A stretch of DNA of 64,000 nucleotides, from assembly GCA_036010965.1 (NCBI GenBank), contig DASCMO010000007.1, forward strand, positions 1 to 64,000, read 5' to 3'. Made by a program: the position numbers and the translations under genes. Shown here piece after piece: positions 8,841 through 16,710 of this stretch. The stretch comes from GCA-2686265 sp036010965. GTDB taxonomy: Bacteria > Planctomycetota > UBA1135 > GCA-002686595. The notes under the pieces are model-generated. The model was given only the letters and a program-made list of their open reading frames with translations, searched no databases and was not told the origin of the DNA. Each line of letters opens with the position of its first letter. The first letter of the stretch is position 1.

Positions 8841-10378
8841 GCCGCACGCTGGTCAGCGCCGCCATCCTGGTCTTCGCCGTCGTGTGCCTGGCCCCCGTGG
8901 CGGTCATGGCGGCGCGGGTGGGCAGCGGCGACCTGCAGGGCCTGCTCTCCGAGCGCACCCTCGATTTGCTGGGGCGGACGGTCTGGCTGGGCCTGGGCGC
9001 GACGACCGTCGCCGTCGCCCTCGGTGCGCCCTACGGTTTCCTGGTGGCGCGCACGGATGTCCCCCTGGCAGGCGTCCTGCGGCCTATCGGCCTGCTGCCG
9101 TTCATGCTCCCGCCGCTCTTCCTCGCCATCACCTGGACGGCGGTCAGCGACCTGCGCGGCGCGCCGGCGACGGTCTGGATCCTGGGAGCCAACACCTTTC
9201 CCATGGTGGCCCTGTTCACCGCCCGGGCCTTCGAGCGCATCGACGCCCGACGGGAGGAGGCGGCCCTGCTGGTGGGAGGCCTGCGCGCCACCCTGCGCAT
9301 GGAGCTGCCCCTGGTCCTGCCCGGCGTGGCGTGCGGCGCGTGCCTGGCCTTCGTCTTCGCCGTCAACGACTTCGCCGTCCCCGATTACGTCTCTTCGGTC
9401 GGTCCCAAGTTCAACGTCTATGCGGACGAGGTCTTCGCCTCCTGGCAGGGCGATCAGGAGGCCGGCCGCGCCGTGGCCACGGCCTTTCCTCTCGTGCTCC
9501 TGACCCTGGCGATGCTCGTGCCCGCCGTGGTCCTGCGCCGGCGCGGTGCCCTGGCCACGATCGACGGCGACTTCCGCTCTCCCGCGCCCCTCGCCCTCGG
9601 TCGCCTGCGCTGGCCGGCCCTCGCGTTCTGCCTGGCCGTCGTCGCCCTCTGCGCCGGCCTGCCCCTCGTGCGCCTGGCCTGGGAGGCGGGCGGCGGTGCC
9701 CGCGGCTGGTCCGTGGCTGGATTCCGCGACGCCCTGTCCCGCACCCTCGACCTCGAGCGCACCTTCCTCGCCAACAGCCTGGTCTACTCGACACTGGCAG
9801 CCACGATCTGCGCGCCTGTGGCCCTGATCCTCGGTCACGCCCTGGAGCGCTCGAGGCGCGGACGGATCCTGGAGGTGTTCGCCTTGCTCCCGATCGCGGT
9901 GCCGGCGATCCTCTTTGGCATCGGCAACATCGTCCTGTGGAATCGGGACGCGGCCTTCATGGCCGCCGTCTACAACGGAGGCGCGATGATCACCCTGCTG
10001 TTCATCGGCCGCTTCCTGGTCTTCCCGCTGTTGATCACCTCGGGCGCCGTGGCCGCCCTCGATCCACGTCTCGAGGAGGCCGGCGAGCTGGCCGGCGCGG
10101 GCCCCGCCGCGCGCCTATTCCGGATCGTCGGCCCCGGCGTGCGCCCCTCCCTGATCGGCGGCTGGACCCTGGTCTTCGTCATGGCCATGCGCGAGCTGGA
10201 CGCGGCCATCCTCGTTCCGGCGGCCAACGGCACGGTGATCTTCAAGGCCTTCAACCGCATCCACTTCGCCCGCGACGATGCGGTGGCCGCCCTGTGCCTG
10301 CTGATCGTCTTCTTCATCGTCCTGCCCGGCCTCCTGTGGGCGCTCTTTGGCCGACGACGCCTGGAGGTGATCGGATGA
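8837..10378 (+). CDS. Ferric-iron type ABC transporter permease (FbpB-like, fused double domain)
   Basis: A 513-residue inner-membrane protein with about 12 hydrophobic segments in two homologous halves, as in FbpB/ThiP permeases in which both halves of the channel are fused. Each half has an EAA-type loop that docks the ATPase (around EEAALLVGG, about 140-150, and EEAGELAGAG, about 411-420). The start is TTG at 8837, overlapping the TGA of the binding-protein gene as TTGA and preceded by AAGGAG at 8820-8825, so translation is coupled. The stop overlaps the next ATG. Confidence 0.85.
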   Translation: MSRTLVSAAILVFAVVCLAPVAVMAARVGSGDLQGLLSERTLDLLGRTVWLGLGATTVAVALGAPYGFLVARTDVPLAGVLRPIGLLPFMLPPLFLAITWTAVSDLRGAPATVWILGANTFPMVALFTARAFERIDARREEAALLVGGLRATLRMELPLVLPGVACGACLAFVFAVNDFAVPDYVSSVGPKFNVYADEVFASWQGDQEAGRAVATAFPLVLLTLAMLVPAVVLRRRGALATIDGDFRSPAPLALGRLRWPALAFCLAVVALCAGLPLVRLAWEAGGGARGWSVAGFRDALSRTLDLERTFLANSLVYSTLAATICAPVALILGHALERSRRGRILEVFALLPIAVPAILFGIGNIVLWNRDAAFMAAVYNGGAMITLLFIGRFLVFPLLITSGAVAALDPRLEEAGELAGAGPAARLFRIVGPGVRPSLIGGWTLVFVMAMRELDAAILVPAANGTVIFKAFNRIHFARDDAVAALCLLIVFFIVLPGLLWALFGRRRLEVIG

Positions 10379-11055
10379 CCCGAGCGATCGAACTGAATGG
10401 CGTGGCGGTCGAAGCCGGCGGGTGCGACATCCTCGGCCCCATCGATCTCGTGATCGAGCGCGCTGAACACGTCCTGGTCGTGGGGCCCTCGGGCTCGGGC
10501 AAGACGACCCTGTTGCGCGCGATCTGCGGTCTGGTCCGCCCCCACCGGGGACGCTTGAGCCTCTTCGGAGAGCTGGTCAGCGACGGCCCGCGCCTGCTCG
10601 TCCCCCCCAGGGCCCGGGGCTGCGGGATGCTCTTCCAGGGCGGCGCCCTGTGGCCTCACATGAGCGTTCGCCGCACCCTGTCCTTCGTCCTGGCGCACGC
10701 CGGGACAGCGCGCGCCGAGCGCGCGGCGCGCACGGGCGAGCTCCTGGAACTGGTACACCTGGAGGGCTTCGAGGAGCGCCTTCCGGGCTCCCTGTCGGGC
10801 GGCGAGGCCCAGCGCCTGGCCCTGGCCCGGGCCCTGGCCGGGAACCCGCGCCTGCTCCTCCTCGACGAGCCCCTCGGGCCTCTCGACGCCGACCTGCGCG
10901 CTTCCCTGCTCGCTCGCCTGGCCGAGGTGCAACGGCACATGCACCTGACCCTGCTGCACGTGACCCACGATCCGGGAGAGGCCGCGGCCCTGGCTGACCG
11001 CACCCTGCACATGGCGGCGGGCCGGCTCGCGGATGATCGGGAGCAGCCCGCATGA
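10375..11055 (+). CDS. ABC transporter ATPase, short FbpC-like form
   Basis: A 226-residue ATPase with Walker A GPSGSGKT (about 37-44), signature LSGGEAQR (about 140-147), Walker B LLLLDEP and the switch histidine in HVTHD. It ends after the nucleotide-binding domain and lacks the C-terminal regulatory domain found in longer FbpC proteins of about 350 residues. It pairs with the fused permease encoded upstream, with an ATGA overlap at each end of the gene. Confidence 0.85.
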   Translation: MTRAIELNGVAVEAGGCDILGPIDLVIERAEHVLVVGPSGSGKTTLLRAICGLVRPHRGRLSLFGELVSDGPRLLVPPRARGCGMLFQGGALWPHMSVRRTLSFVLAHAGTARAERAARTGELLELVHLEGFEERLPGSLSGGEAQRLALARALAGNPRLLLLDEPLGPLDADLRASLLARLAEVQRHMHLTLLHVTHDPGEAAALADRTLHMAAGRLADDREQPA

Positions 11056-12041
11056 AGGGCCTGCGCGCGGGGCTCGGCGTGGTCGTGAGCGTCCTGGGAC
11101 TCTGGGCCCTGACGGCGGTCTTCGCCCCCGGGCGAGAGGCCGCGCCGGTCCGGACCTTCACCTCCTCCCAGCAGTGCCGCGAGTGTCACGCCGAGGTCTT
11201 CGCGGAGTGGGAGGCCTCGTGGCACCGCGAGTCATGGCGCGACCCGGACGTGGTGGCCCTCTCCAACGATTTCTCCAACACCGACTGCATCGACTGCCAC
11301 GCCCCGCGGCCGGTGCTCGAGACCGGGATCGGCATGCGCGTCCTGCCGCGCTCGTCGCGGCGCTCGGAGGGCGTGGACTGCATCTCGTGCCACGCCCTGC
11401 CCGGAGGCAGGATCGCCGGCACGATTGACGCACCCGCGGCGCCCTGCCGGCCGGTCGCCACCCTCGACCTGCAGCGCCCTGAGTTCTGCGGCGGCTGCCA
11501 CGACCAGCACCTGACCGTGCAACAGTGGAAGGAGTCAGACTACTTCGAGCAGGGCATCGCCTGCATGGACTGCCACATGCCCTTCCGCGGGGGCGACCCC
11601 AACCGAGGTCGCGACCATCGCTGCCTGGGCGGGCACGACATGGACCTGGTGCGCTCGGCGGTGGCCCTGCGCGGAGTGCGCGAGGGCGAGGGTTGGGTGA
11701 TCGAGATCGAGAACATCGGCGCCGGCCACAGCTTCCCCACCGACGAGCGCTCGCGCGCCGCGGACCTCTTCTGGCGCCCGCCGACCGCGCCTGGAGCACA
11801 GGCTGCCCCCTGGCGACACTTCTACCGCATCCGCAGTCCGTACCGGCACGAGGTGGACATCATCGACAACCTGCTCGCCGCCCACGAGATGCGTCGCATC
11901 CCGCTCGACCAGGAGGGCGCCGTGGAGGTGGCCCTGTTCTACCGCCTGACTCCCTACTACGCCGAGGCGGACCCCGAGCGCTGGAACCCCACCGGCGACC
12001 CGAACGCCTTCCTGGTCCACAGCCTGGAGCTCACGCCGTGA
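11052..12041 (+). CDS. Periplasmic five-heme c-type cytochrome
   Basis: A 329-residue protein with an N-terminal membrane or signal segment (about residues 5-25) and five CxxCH heme sites: about 42-46, 79-83, 110-114, 146-150 and 171-175. A sixth site seems lost or never formed: CLGGH at about 191-195 has Gly for the second Cys. The spacing resembles the cytochrome c554-like multiheme family. The last 130 residues lack hemes and form a beta-rich domain with the GAGHSFPT motif often seen after such clusters. It overlaps the iron-transporter ATPase gene upstream and the HEAT lipoprotein gene downstream, so its job is likely tied to iron or redox chemistry in the periplasm. Confidence 0.85.
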   Translation: MKGLRAGLGVVVSVLGLWALTAVFAPGREAAPVRTFTSSQQCRECHAEVFAEWEASWHRESWRDPDVVALSNDFSNTDCIDCHAPRPVLETGIGMRVLPRSSRRSEGVDCISCHALPGGRIAGTIDAPAAPCRPVATLDLQRPEFCGGCHDQHLTVQQWKESDYFEQGIACMDCHMPFRGGDPNRGRDHRCLGGHDMDLVRSAVALRGVREGEGWVIEIENIGAGHSFPTDERSRAADLFWRPPTAPGAQAAPWRHFYRIRSPYRHEVDIIDNLLAAHEMRRIPLDQEGAVEVALFYRLTPYYAEADPERWNPTGDPNAFLVHSLELTP

Positions 12042-13507
12042 GGCGCGCAGCGATCGGCGCCGGCCTGCTGTGGGCGGCGGCCTGCGGAGGGGAAGCTAAC
12101 TCGCCGCAATCCGTCCACCGACCGGTGGTGGCCGAGGCCCTCGCGGAGCTCGATGCGCTCCTGGCCGCCGAGGGCGGCGCGCAAGACGCTCCTGCTGCGG
12201 TGGATCCCGAGCATGTCTCGGGCCTGGTCTCCATGCTGGCCCACTCGACCGGGCGCGAACGAGAACTCCCCCTGGAAGAGATGCGCCTCCTGGGCGAGGG
12301 CGCGACGCCGCGCCTGGCCGCCATCGCGGCGGAGGCCGGCCGGGCCGATGAGGAGCGCGCAGCCGCCTGCGAGCTCCTGGCAGCCGTCGGCGGCGATCCT
12401 GCCCTCGAGCAGCTCCTGACCCTCTTCGAACGGGCCCCAGAAGGCTGGCTGCGAGCCAACGCGGCCTACGCCCTGCAGGTCGCGGGGCGTGACTGGGTCG
12501 TGCCGCGAGTGATCGCGCGCATGAAGTACGAGAAGGACCCCGAGACCATCGTCTGGGCAGCCAGCTGCCTGAGCTCTCTCGGCAACCACTCGGGGCTCGA
12601 CGCCCTGTGGGGCGTGCGCAACACGGCGGCAGCCGGCGACAGCGCGCTGCTCGCCAGGGTGGACGAACGCCTGGGTTCCCTGGCCTCCGCGGCCGGAGTG
12701 GACCATCCCGACGAGCACCACCGCCTGTGGGCCGAGGGCGACCCCGGGGGGCGGCTGGTCGCGCCGAGCCCCTCGCTGCGCCTGCGGCGCGCGGCCTGGG
12801 AGCGCATCTCCCATCTCTCCGGCGAGCACTTCCAGCTGCGGGGCGTGGACGACGCGCGCTTCGTCCTGGCGCACCTGGGCACCTGGGTCGTGGACCTGTT
12901 GTGCCGAGCCCTGCACGACGGCGACCGCTACGTGCGAGTCCACGCCGCCCAGTGCCTGGAACGCATGGGAGCGCGCGCCGTCTCCGCTGGCCCGGCCCTG
13001 GTCCTGGCCCTCGGCGACACCGGACTGGCCACCGAGGCGGCGGCCGCCCTGGGCAGCGTCGCCTACCCCCAGGCCGAGCCCGCCCTGCGCGCGCTCCTGG
13101 GGGGCGAGGTCGACCACGAGCGACGGGTCGCCGCAGCGCGCTCACTGGGCCGGCTGGGCCTGGCCCGCTCGACCGTGAGCCTGGAAGCCCTGGTCGACGC
13201 CGCGGAGCCCCTGGACCTGCGCCAGGCGGCGGCCACGGCCCTGGTGAACCTGGGTGCGGGAGACCGCATCGCACCCACACTGCTGGCCCTGGTGGGCGAC
13301 GAGGGTGCCGACCGCGCCCAGGCCGAGTTGAGCGTGGAGGCCTGGCTGACGGGGCGCGAGGACGCTCCGGCGCGGGCCTTGCTGGAGCGCTGGCGAGCCC
13401 TCGCTCCGCCGCCGGGGATCATCCCCCGCGCACAGCAGGTGACGCGCCGCCAGAACGAGCGGACCCGGCTGCTGGCCGAGAGTCTGCCGGCCCTGGTCGT
13501 CGACTAG
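12038..13507 (+). CDS. HEAT-repeat lipoprotein linked to the iron/cytochrome operon
   Basis: The start is a GTG at 12038 that overlaps the cytochrome stop as GTGA; the 489-residue product then begins with a short signal ending in a lipobox-like WAAAC (Cys about 16). The rest is a helical HEAT/PBS-type solenoid (for example ERAAACELLAAVGG, VRVHAAQCLERMG, ERRVAAARSLGRLG). No enzyme motif is visible. Its fixed position as last gene of the coupled unit suggests a lipoprotein scaffold for the transporter or the cytochrome. The stop codon sits at the centre of a 14-bp perfect palindrome GTCGACTAGTCGAC (13499-13512), at the convergent junction with the next gene. Confidence 0.75.
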   Translation: MRRAAIGAGLLWAAACGGEANSPQSVHRPVVAEALAELDALLAAEGGAQDAPAAVDPEHVSGLVSMLAHSTGRERELPLEEMRLLGEGATPRLAAIAAEAGRADEERAAACELLAAVGGDPALEQLLTLFERAPEGWLRANAAYALQVAGRDWVVPRVIARMKYEKDPETIVWAASCLSSLGNHSGLDALWGVRNTAAAGDSALLARVDERLGSLASAAGVDHPDEHHRLWAEGDPGGRLVAPSPSLRLRRAAWERISHLSGEHFQLRGVDDARFVLAHLGTWVVDLLCRALHDGDRYVRVHAAQCLERMGARAVSAGPALVLALGDTGLATEAAAALGSVAYPQAEPALRALLGGEVDHERRVAAARSLGRLGLARSTVSLEALVDAAEPLDLRQAAATALVNLGAGDRIAPTLLALVGDEGADRAQAELSVEAWLTGREDAPARALLERWRALAPPPGIIPRAQQVTRRQNERTRLLAESLPALVVD

Positions 13508-13531
13508 TCGACGCCGAGGCGCGCACGCCGC

Positions 13532-14458
13532 TCAAAACCCTCCCCAGAGCCTGTCTCCCCAGAGCACGGCAGCCACGGCGGCCAGCCACGCCAGGCAGTT
13601 GCCCACGAAGAAGGCGTCGCCCCCCAGCAGGGTGCGGGCGGGACTCGCGCCGGCACGCTCGTTGGTCACGAGCAGCATGTAGCGCGCGAGGCCGAAGACC
13701 ACGAAGGGCACCGTCCAGATCAGGTGCTCCGTCTCGAACTTGCTCACCGTCTCGTCCGAGACGGTGTACATGGCGTAGCAGAGGATCGTGCAGGCGGCCA
13801 GGGCGGTGACCATCTGGTCGAGAAAGCGCACGTTGTAGGCGCCCTCTCCGAGGGTCACGCGATGATCGGCCCGTTCCCCACCGAGCAGGTCCGTCTCGGC
13901 CCTCCGCTTGCACAGGGCGAGAAAGAGCGCCAGAAAAAGGGTGCAGAGCATCAGCCACTGGGAGAGCTGGGCGCCGGCGGCGACGCCTCCTGCGATGACG
14001 CGCAGCAGGAAGCCGGCCGCGATACAGAACACGTCGACCAGCACGACGCGCTTGAGCCCCGCGCTGTAGGAGAAGTTCAGCCCCATGTAGGCGAACACGA
14101 CCCAGGCGACCGACAGCGGCTCGCCGCCGGCCGCTCGGCCGGCGATCAGGGCGCCGCATGCGCAGGCGACGGTCGCGATGCGCGCCACCGCCGGCGACAG
14201 CGCGCCCGAGGCGATCGGCCGCAGACGTTTCTCGGGATGGGCGCGGTCGCTCTCCACGTCCCAGAGGTCGTTGAGCAGGTAGATAGCGCTCGAGGCCAGG
14301 ATGAAGGCCCCCAGGGCCAGCAGGGTCGAGTGCACATCGCCGTAGTCGGCGGACCAGCCCTCCCCGGCGGCACGGGCGAAGAACAGGGGCGCCAGAACGA
14401 AGACATTCTTGACCCACTGGTGGGGTCGCATGGCGCGCAGTAGGGCGAAGGCCATCAT
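13532..14458 (-). CDS. UbiA-family prenyltransferase, decaprenyl-phosphate phosphoribosyltransferase-like
   Basis: A polytopic membrane protein of about 308 residues with the UbiA Mg/diphosphate motif NDLWDVESD (about 63-71) followed by HPEKRLRPIASG, and a second acidic site around residue 185-190. The opening MRPHQWVKN is typical of the branch containing decaprenyl-phosphate phosphoribosyltransferase, which makes lipid-linked ribose or arabinose donors for cell-envelope glycans, rather than ubiquinone or heme O enzymes. I chose ATG at 14458; a TTG at 14524 would add 22 residues not resembling the family. Prenyl acceptor and sugar donor are inferred from family only. Confidence 0.8.
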   Translation of the reverse strand: MMAFALLRAMRPHQWVKNVFVLAPLFFARAAGEGWSADYGDVHSTLLALGAFILASSAIYLLNDLWDVESDRAHPEKRLRPIASGALSPAVARIATVACACGALIAGRAAGGEPLSVAWVVFAYMGLNFSYSAGLKRVVLVDVFCIAAGFLLRVIAGGVAAGAQLSQWLMLCTLFLALFLALCKRRAETDLLGGERADHRVTLGEGAYNVRFLDQMVTALAACTILCYAMYTVSDETVSKFETEHLIWTVPFVVFGLARYMLLVTNERAGASPARTLLGGDAFFVGNCLAWLAAVAAVLWGDRLWGGF

Positions 14459-14579
14459 CGGGGGCGGCGATCCGTACGGGGTCGTCCGAGGCAGGAGCTT
14501 TCCCTCACGCACCCTCGAGTGCAAGCACCACCGGCAATGAAATGGACTGTCGAGCCCCTGGCCAGGCCCTGACGGACTC

Positions 14580-15236
14580 TCAGTCCAGACTGAGTTTGCG
14601 CAGGACCTCGATGGGAGAGTCCGGGCCGACGATCAGGAGCGCCTCGTCCTCCATCAGGGTGCCGTCGTCCTCCAGATCAGCGATCTCGAAGGTCCCGACG
14701 TTGCCGTCCGCGTAGAGCACCACGGTCGTCGTGCGGTGGTTCATGCCCCCGTCGTTGTCGTCGGCCACCAGCGGCTCCTTGCCACTCCCGGGAAACTGGC
14801 GCAGGGGGTACTCGTCCTGGTCGCGCCCGGCGTAGGTCGAGTAGCCGCCGTCAACCAGCTCGAGGTCGGTGTACCACTCGGCGGGATCCAGTTCGTTGCA
14901 GGTCAACACGTTGTAATCGACGCCGGGACAGGTGAGCTTGATGGCGCTCGCCTCCACGGCTTCGAGGGTGTTGGAGTCGATCAGCTCGGCAAAGAAGCGC
15001 ACGCCGCTCTCGCGCGGGATGCGCTTGAACTTCAGCTGGTAGAGCTGCAGGCCCTTGTAGATCTCCTCCATGTTCTTGCGGCAGGCCGTGATCTTCGCGG
15101 CGTCGATGGCCTCGGGGATGCGCGGCAGGAGGAAGGCCATCAGGATGCTGATGATCAGAATCACGGCCAGCAGCTCGATCAGGGTGAAGCCGGCTCGCCG
15201 GGCGCCCTGGGCAGTCCGTCGCAAGAAGGTTCGCAT
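14580..15236 (-). CDS. Type IV pilin-like / type II secretion pseudopilin
   Basis: A 218-residue protein with a class III prepilin leader: a basic 16-residue head ending in Gly, then FTLIELLAVILIISILMAF with the required Glu at mature position 5. Cleavage by prepilin peptidase is expected after Gly16. The globular part contains Asp/Gly-rich stretches and two Cys (CPGVDYNVLTC) that may form a disulfide. It stands alone between metK and the prenyltransferase gene, without other secretion genes, like the many orphan prepilins of planctomycetes. Confidence 0.82.
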   Translation of the reverse strand: MRTFLRRTAQGARRAGFTLIELLAVILIISILMAFLLPRIPEAIDAAKITACRKNMEEIYKGLQLYQLKFKRIPRESGVRFFAELIDSNTLEAVEASAIKLTCPGVDYNVLTCNELDPAEWYTDLELVDGGYSTYAGRDQDEYPLRQFPGSGKEPLVADDNDGGMNHRTTTVVLYADGNVGTFEIADLEDDGTLMEDEALLIVGPDSPIEVLRKLSLD

Positions 15237-15372
15237 GGCAGAAATCGGGGCTCGGGAAACGAAGAAAGGCGGGCGCTCGCTCGCACCCGCCCACTTCTAC
15301 CCCATCTCGGAGAGCGAGTCACTCCGCGGCCCTCGAATGCGCCGCGGGAGGCCCGCAGGTCCCGCCGGTTCG

Positions 15373-16539
15373 TCAGCTCGCCGGTGTCCCGACCGCGGCC
15401 TTGAGCTCAGCGGTGCGGTTGGTGGCCTCCCAGGGGAACTCGGCGCGGCCGAAGTGGCCGTGGTAGGCCGTGCGCTCGAAGATCGGGCGCTTGAGGTCCA
15501 GATCGGCCAGGATCACCGCCGGCCGCAGGTCGAAGGTCGCCTCCACGGCCTGGTCGAGGACTTCATCGGACACGGCGCCCGTGCCGAAGGTGTCGACGCG
15601 CACCGAGAGCGGCTGCGCCACGCCGATGGCGTAGGACAGCTGCAACTCGCAGCGCGACGCTAACCCGGCGGCCACGACGTTCTTGGCGACCCAGCGTGCC
15701 GCGTAGGCGGCCGAACGGTCCACCTTGCTCGGATCCTTGCCCGAGAAGGCTCCGCCGCCGTGCCGTCCCATACCCCCGTAGGTGTCGACGATGATCTTGC
15801 GACCGGTCAGGCCGCAGTCGCCGTGGGGCCCGCCGAGCACAAAGCGGCCGGTCGGATTGATGTGAAAGATGGTCTCGTCATCGATGAACTCAGCCGGGAT
15901 GACCTGACGAACAACCTGCTCGACAATCTCGTCGCGGATCGTCTGCCACTCCACGTCCGGGGAGTGCTGGGTGGAGATGACCACGGTGTGGACGCGCACC
16001 GGGCGGTCGTCCTCGTACTCGACGGTCAACTGGCTCTTGCTGTCGGGGCGCATCCAGGGAAGGGTGCCGTTCTCCCGCAGCTCGGCCATGCGCTCCACGA
16101 GGCGATGCGAGTAGTGGATGGGGAAGGGCATCAGCTCGGGCGTCTCATCGCAGGCGTAACCGAACATCAGTCCCTGATCGCCGGCGCCTTGCTCGGCGTG
16201 CAGGCCCTCGCCCGCGGTGACGCCTTGGCTGATGTCGGACGACTGGCGATCGAGGCTGACCAGGACGGCGCAGGTGGCGGCGTTGATCCCAAATTCGTCG
16301 CTCGTGTAGCCGATGCGCTCGATTGTCTTACGAGCGATGTCCTGGTAGTTGATGACGGCGTTGGTCGTGATCTCGCCAGCGACAACGCACAGTCCAGTCG
16401 TGACCATCGTCTCGCAGGCGACGCGGCTGTCGGGATCTTGTTCGAGGAGAGCGTCGAGGATGGCGTCGGAGACCTGGTCGGCCACCTTGTCGGGGTGGCC
16501 CATGGAAACCGATTCGGATGTGAACAGACGTCGAGCCAT
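15373..16539 (-). CDS. metK: S-adenosylmethionine synthetase
   Basis: A 388-residue enzyme making SAM from methionine and ATP in the cytoplasm. The N-terminal GHPDKVADQ motif (about 14-22), the GAGDQGLMFGYA flexible-loop region (about 117-128) and the Gly-rich GGGAFSGKDPSKVDRS phosphate-binding motif (about 250-265) are all intact, and length is normal. Its 5' leader is unusual: instead of an SD there is a C-rich tract in the mRNA sense (see 16553-16569). It lies downstream of waaA on the same strand, 171 bp away, so probably has its own promoter. Confidence 0.97.
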   Translation of the reverse strand: MARRLFTSESVSMGHPDKVADQVSDAILDALLEQDPDSRVACETMVTTGLCVVAGEITTNAVINYQDIARKTIERIGYTSDEFGINAATCAVLVSLDRQSSDISQGVTAGEGLHAEQGAGDQGLMFGYACDETPELMPFPIHYSHRLVERMAELRENGTLPWMRPDSKSQLTVEYEDDRPVRVHTVVISTQHSPDVEWQTIRDEIVEQVVRQVIPAEFIDDETIFHINPTGRFVLGGPHGDCGLTGRKIIVDTYGGMGRHGGGAFSGKDPSKVDRSAAYAARWVAKNVVAAGLASRCELQLSYAIGVAQPLSVRVDTFGTGAVSDEVLDQAVEATFDLRPAVILADLDLKRPIFERTAYHGHFGRAEFPWEATNRTAELKAAVGTPAS

Positions 16540-16552
16540 GGAACTGGATCTT

Positions 16553-16569
16553 GGGGGGGGGGTGGGGGG
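16553..16569 (-). other. Homopolymer tract in the metK leader
   Basis: On the plus strand there are ten consecutive G (16553-16562), a T, then six G (16564-16569), 13 nt ahead of the metK ATG, where an SD would normally sit. The mRNA would read as a C-rich leader with no SD. Such tracts are prone to length change and to sequencing error. No recognisable SAM riboswitch fold was found in the 171-bp upstream gap. Confidence 0.6.
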
Positions 16570-16710
16570 CGGTAGGGAGAGGATGGGGCCGATGATGGGA
16601 ACCCTCGGCTCCGACCTCCCCTCATCGGTCCGGAGACGGAGATTACTTCAGTACCGAACGCCAAGGATCATACCCGCAGCCCTGTTTTCCCACCACGGGC
16701 GCGCAGAGGG

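Noticed and set aside
13499..13512. Palindrome GTCGACTAGTCGAC as a regulatory site
   Set aside because: It spans a stop codon at a convergent junction with no gene start nearby; 14 bp can arise by chance in such composition.
16540..16710. SAM riboswitch ahead of metK
   Set aside because: No conserved core or P1-P4 pairing of a known SAM riboswitch class is visible; sequence is dominated by C/G homopolymers.
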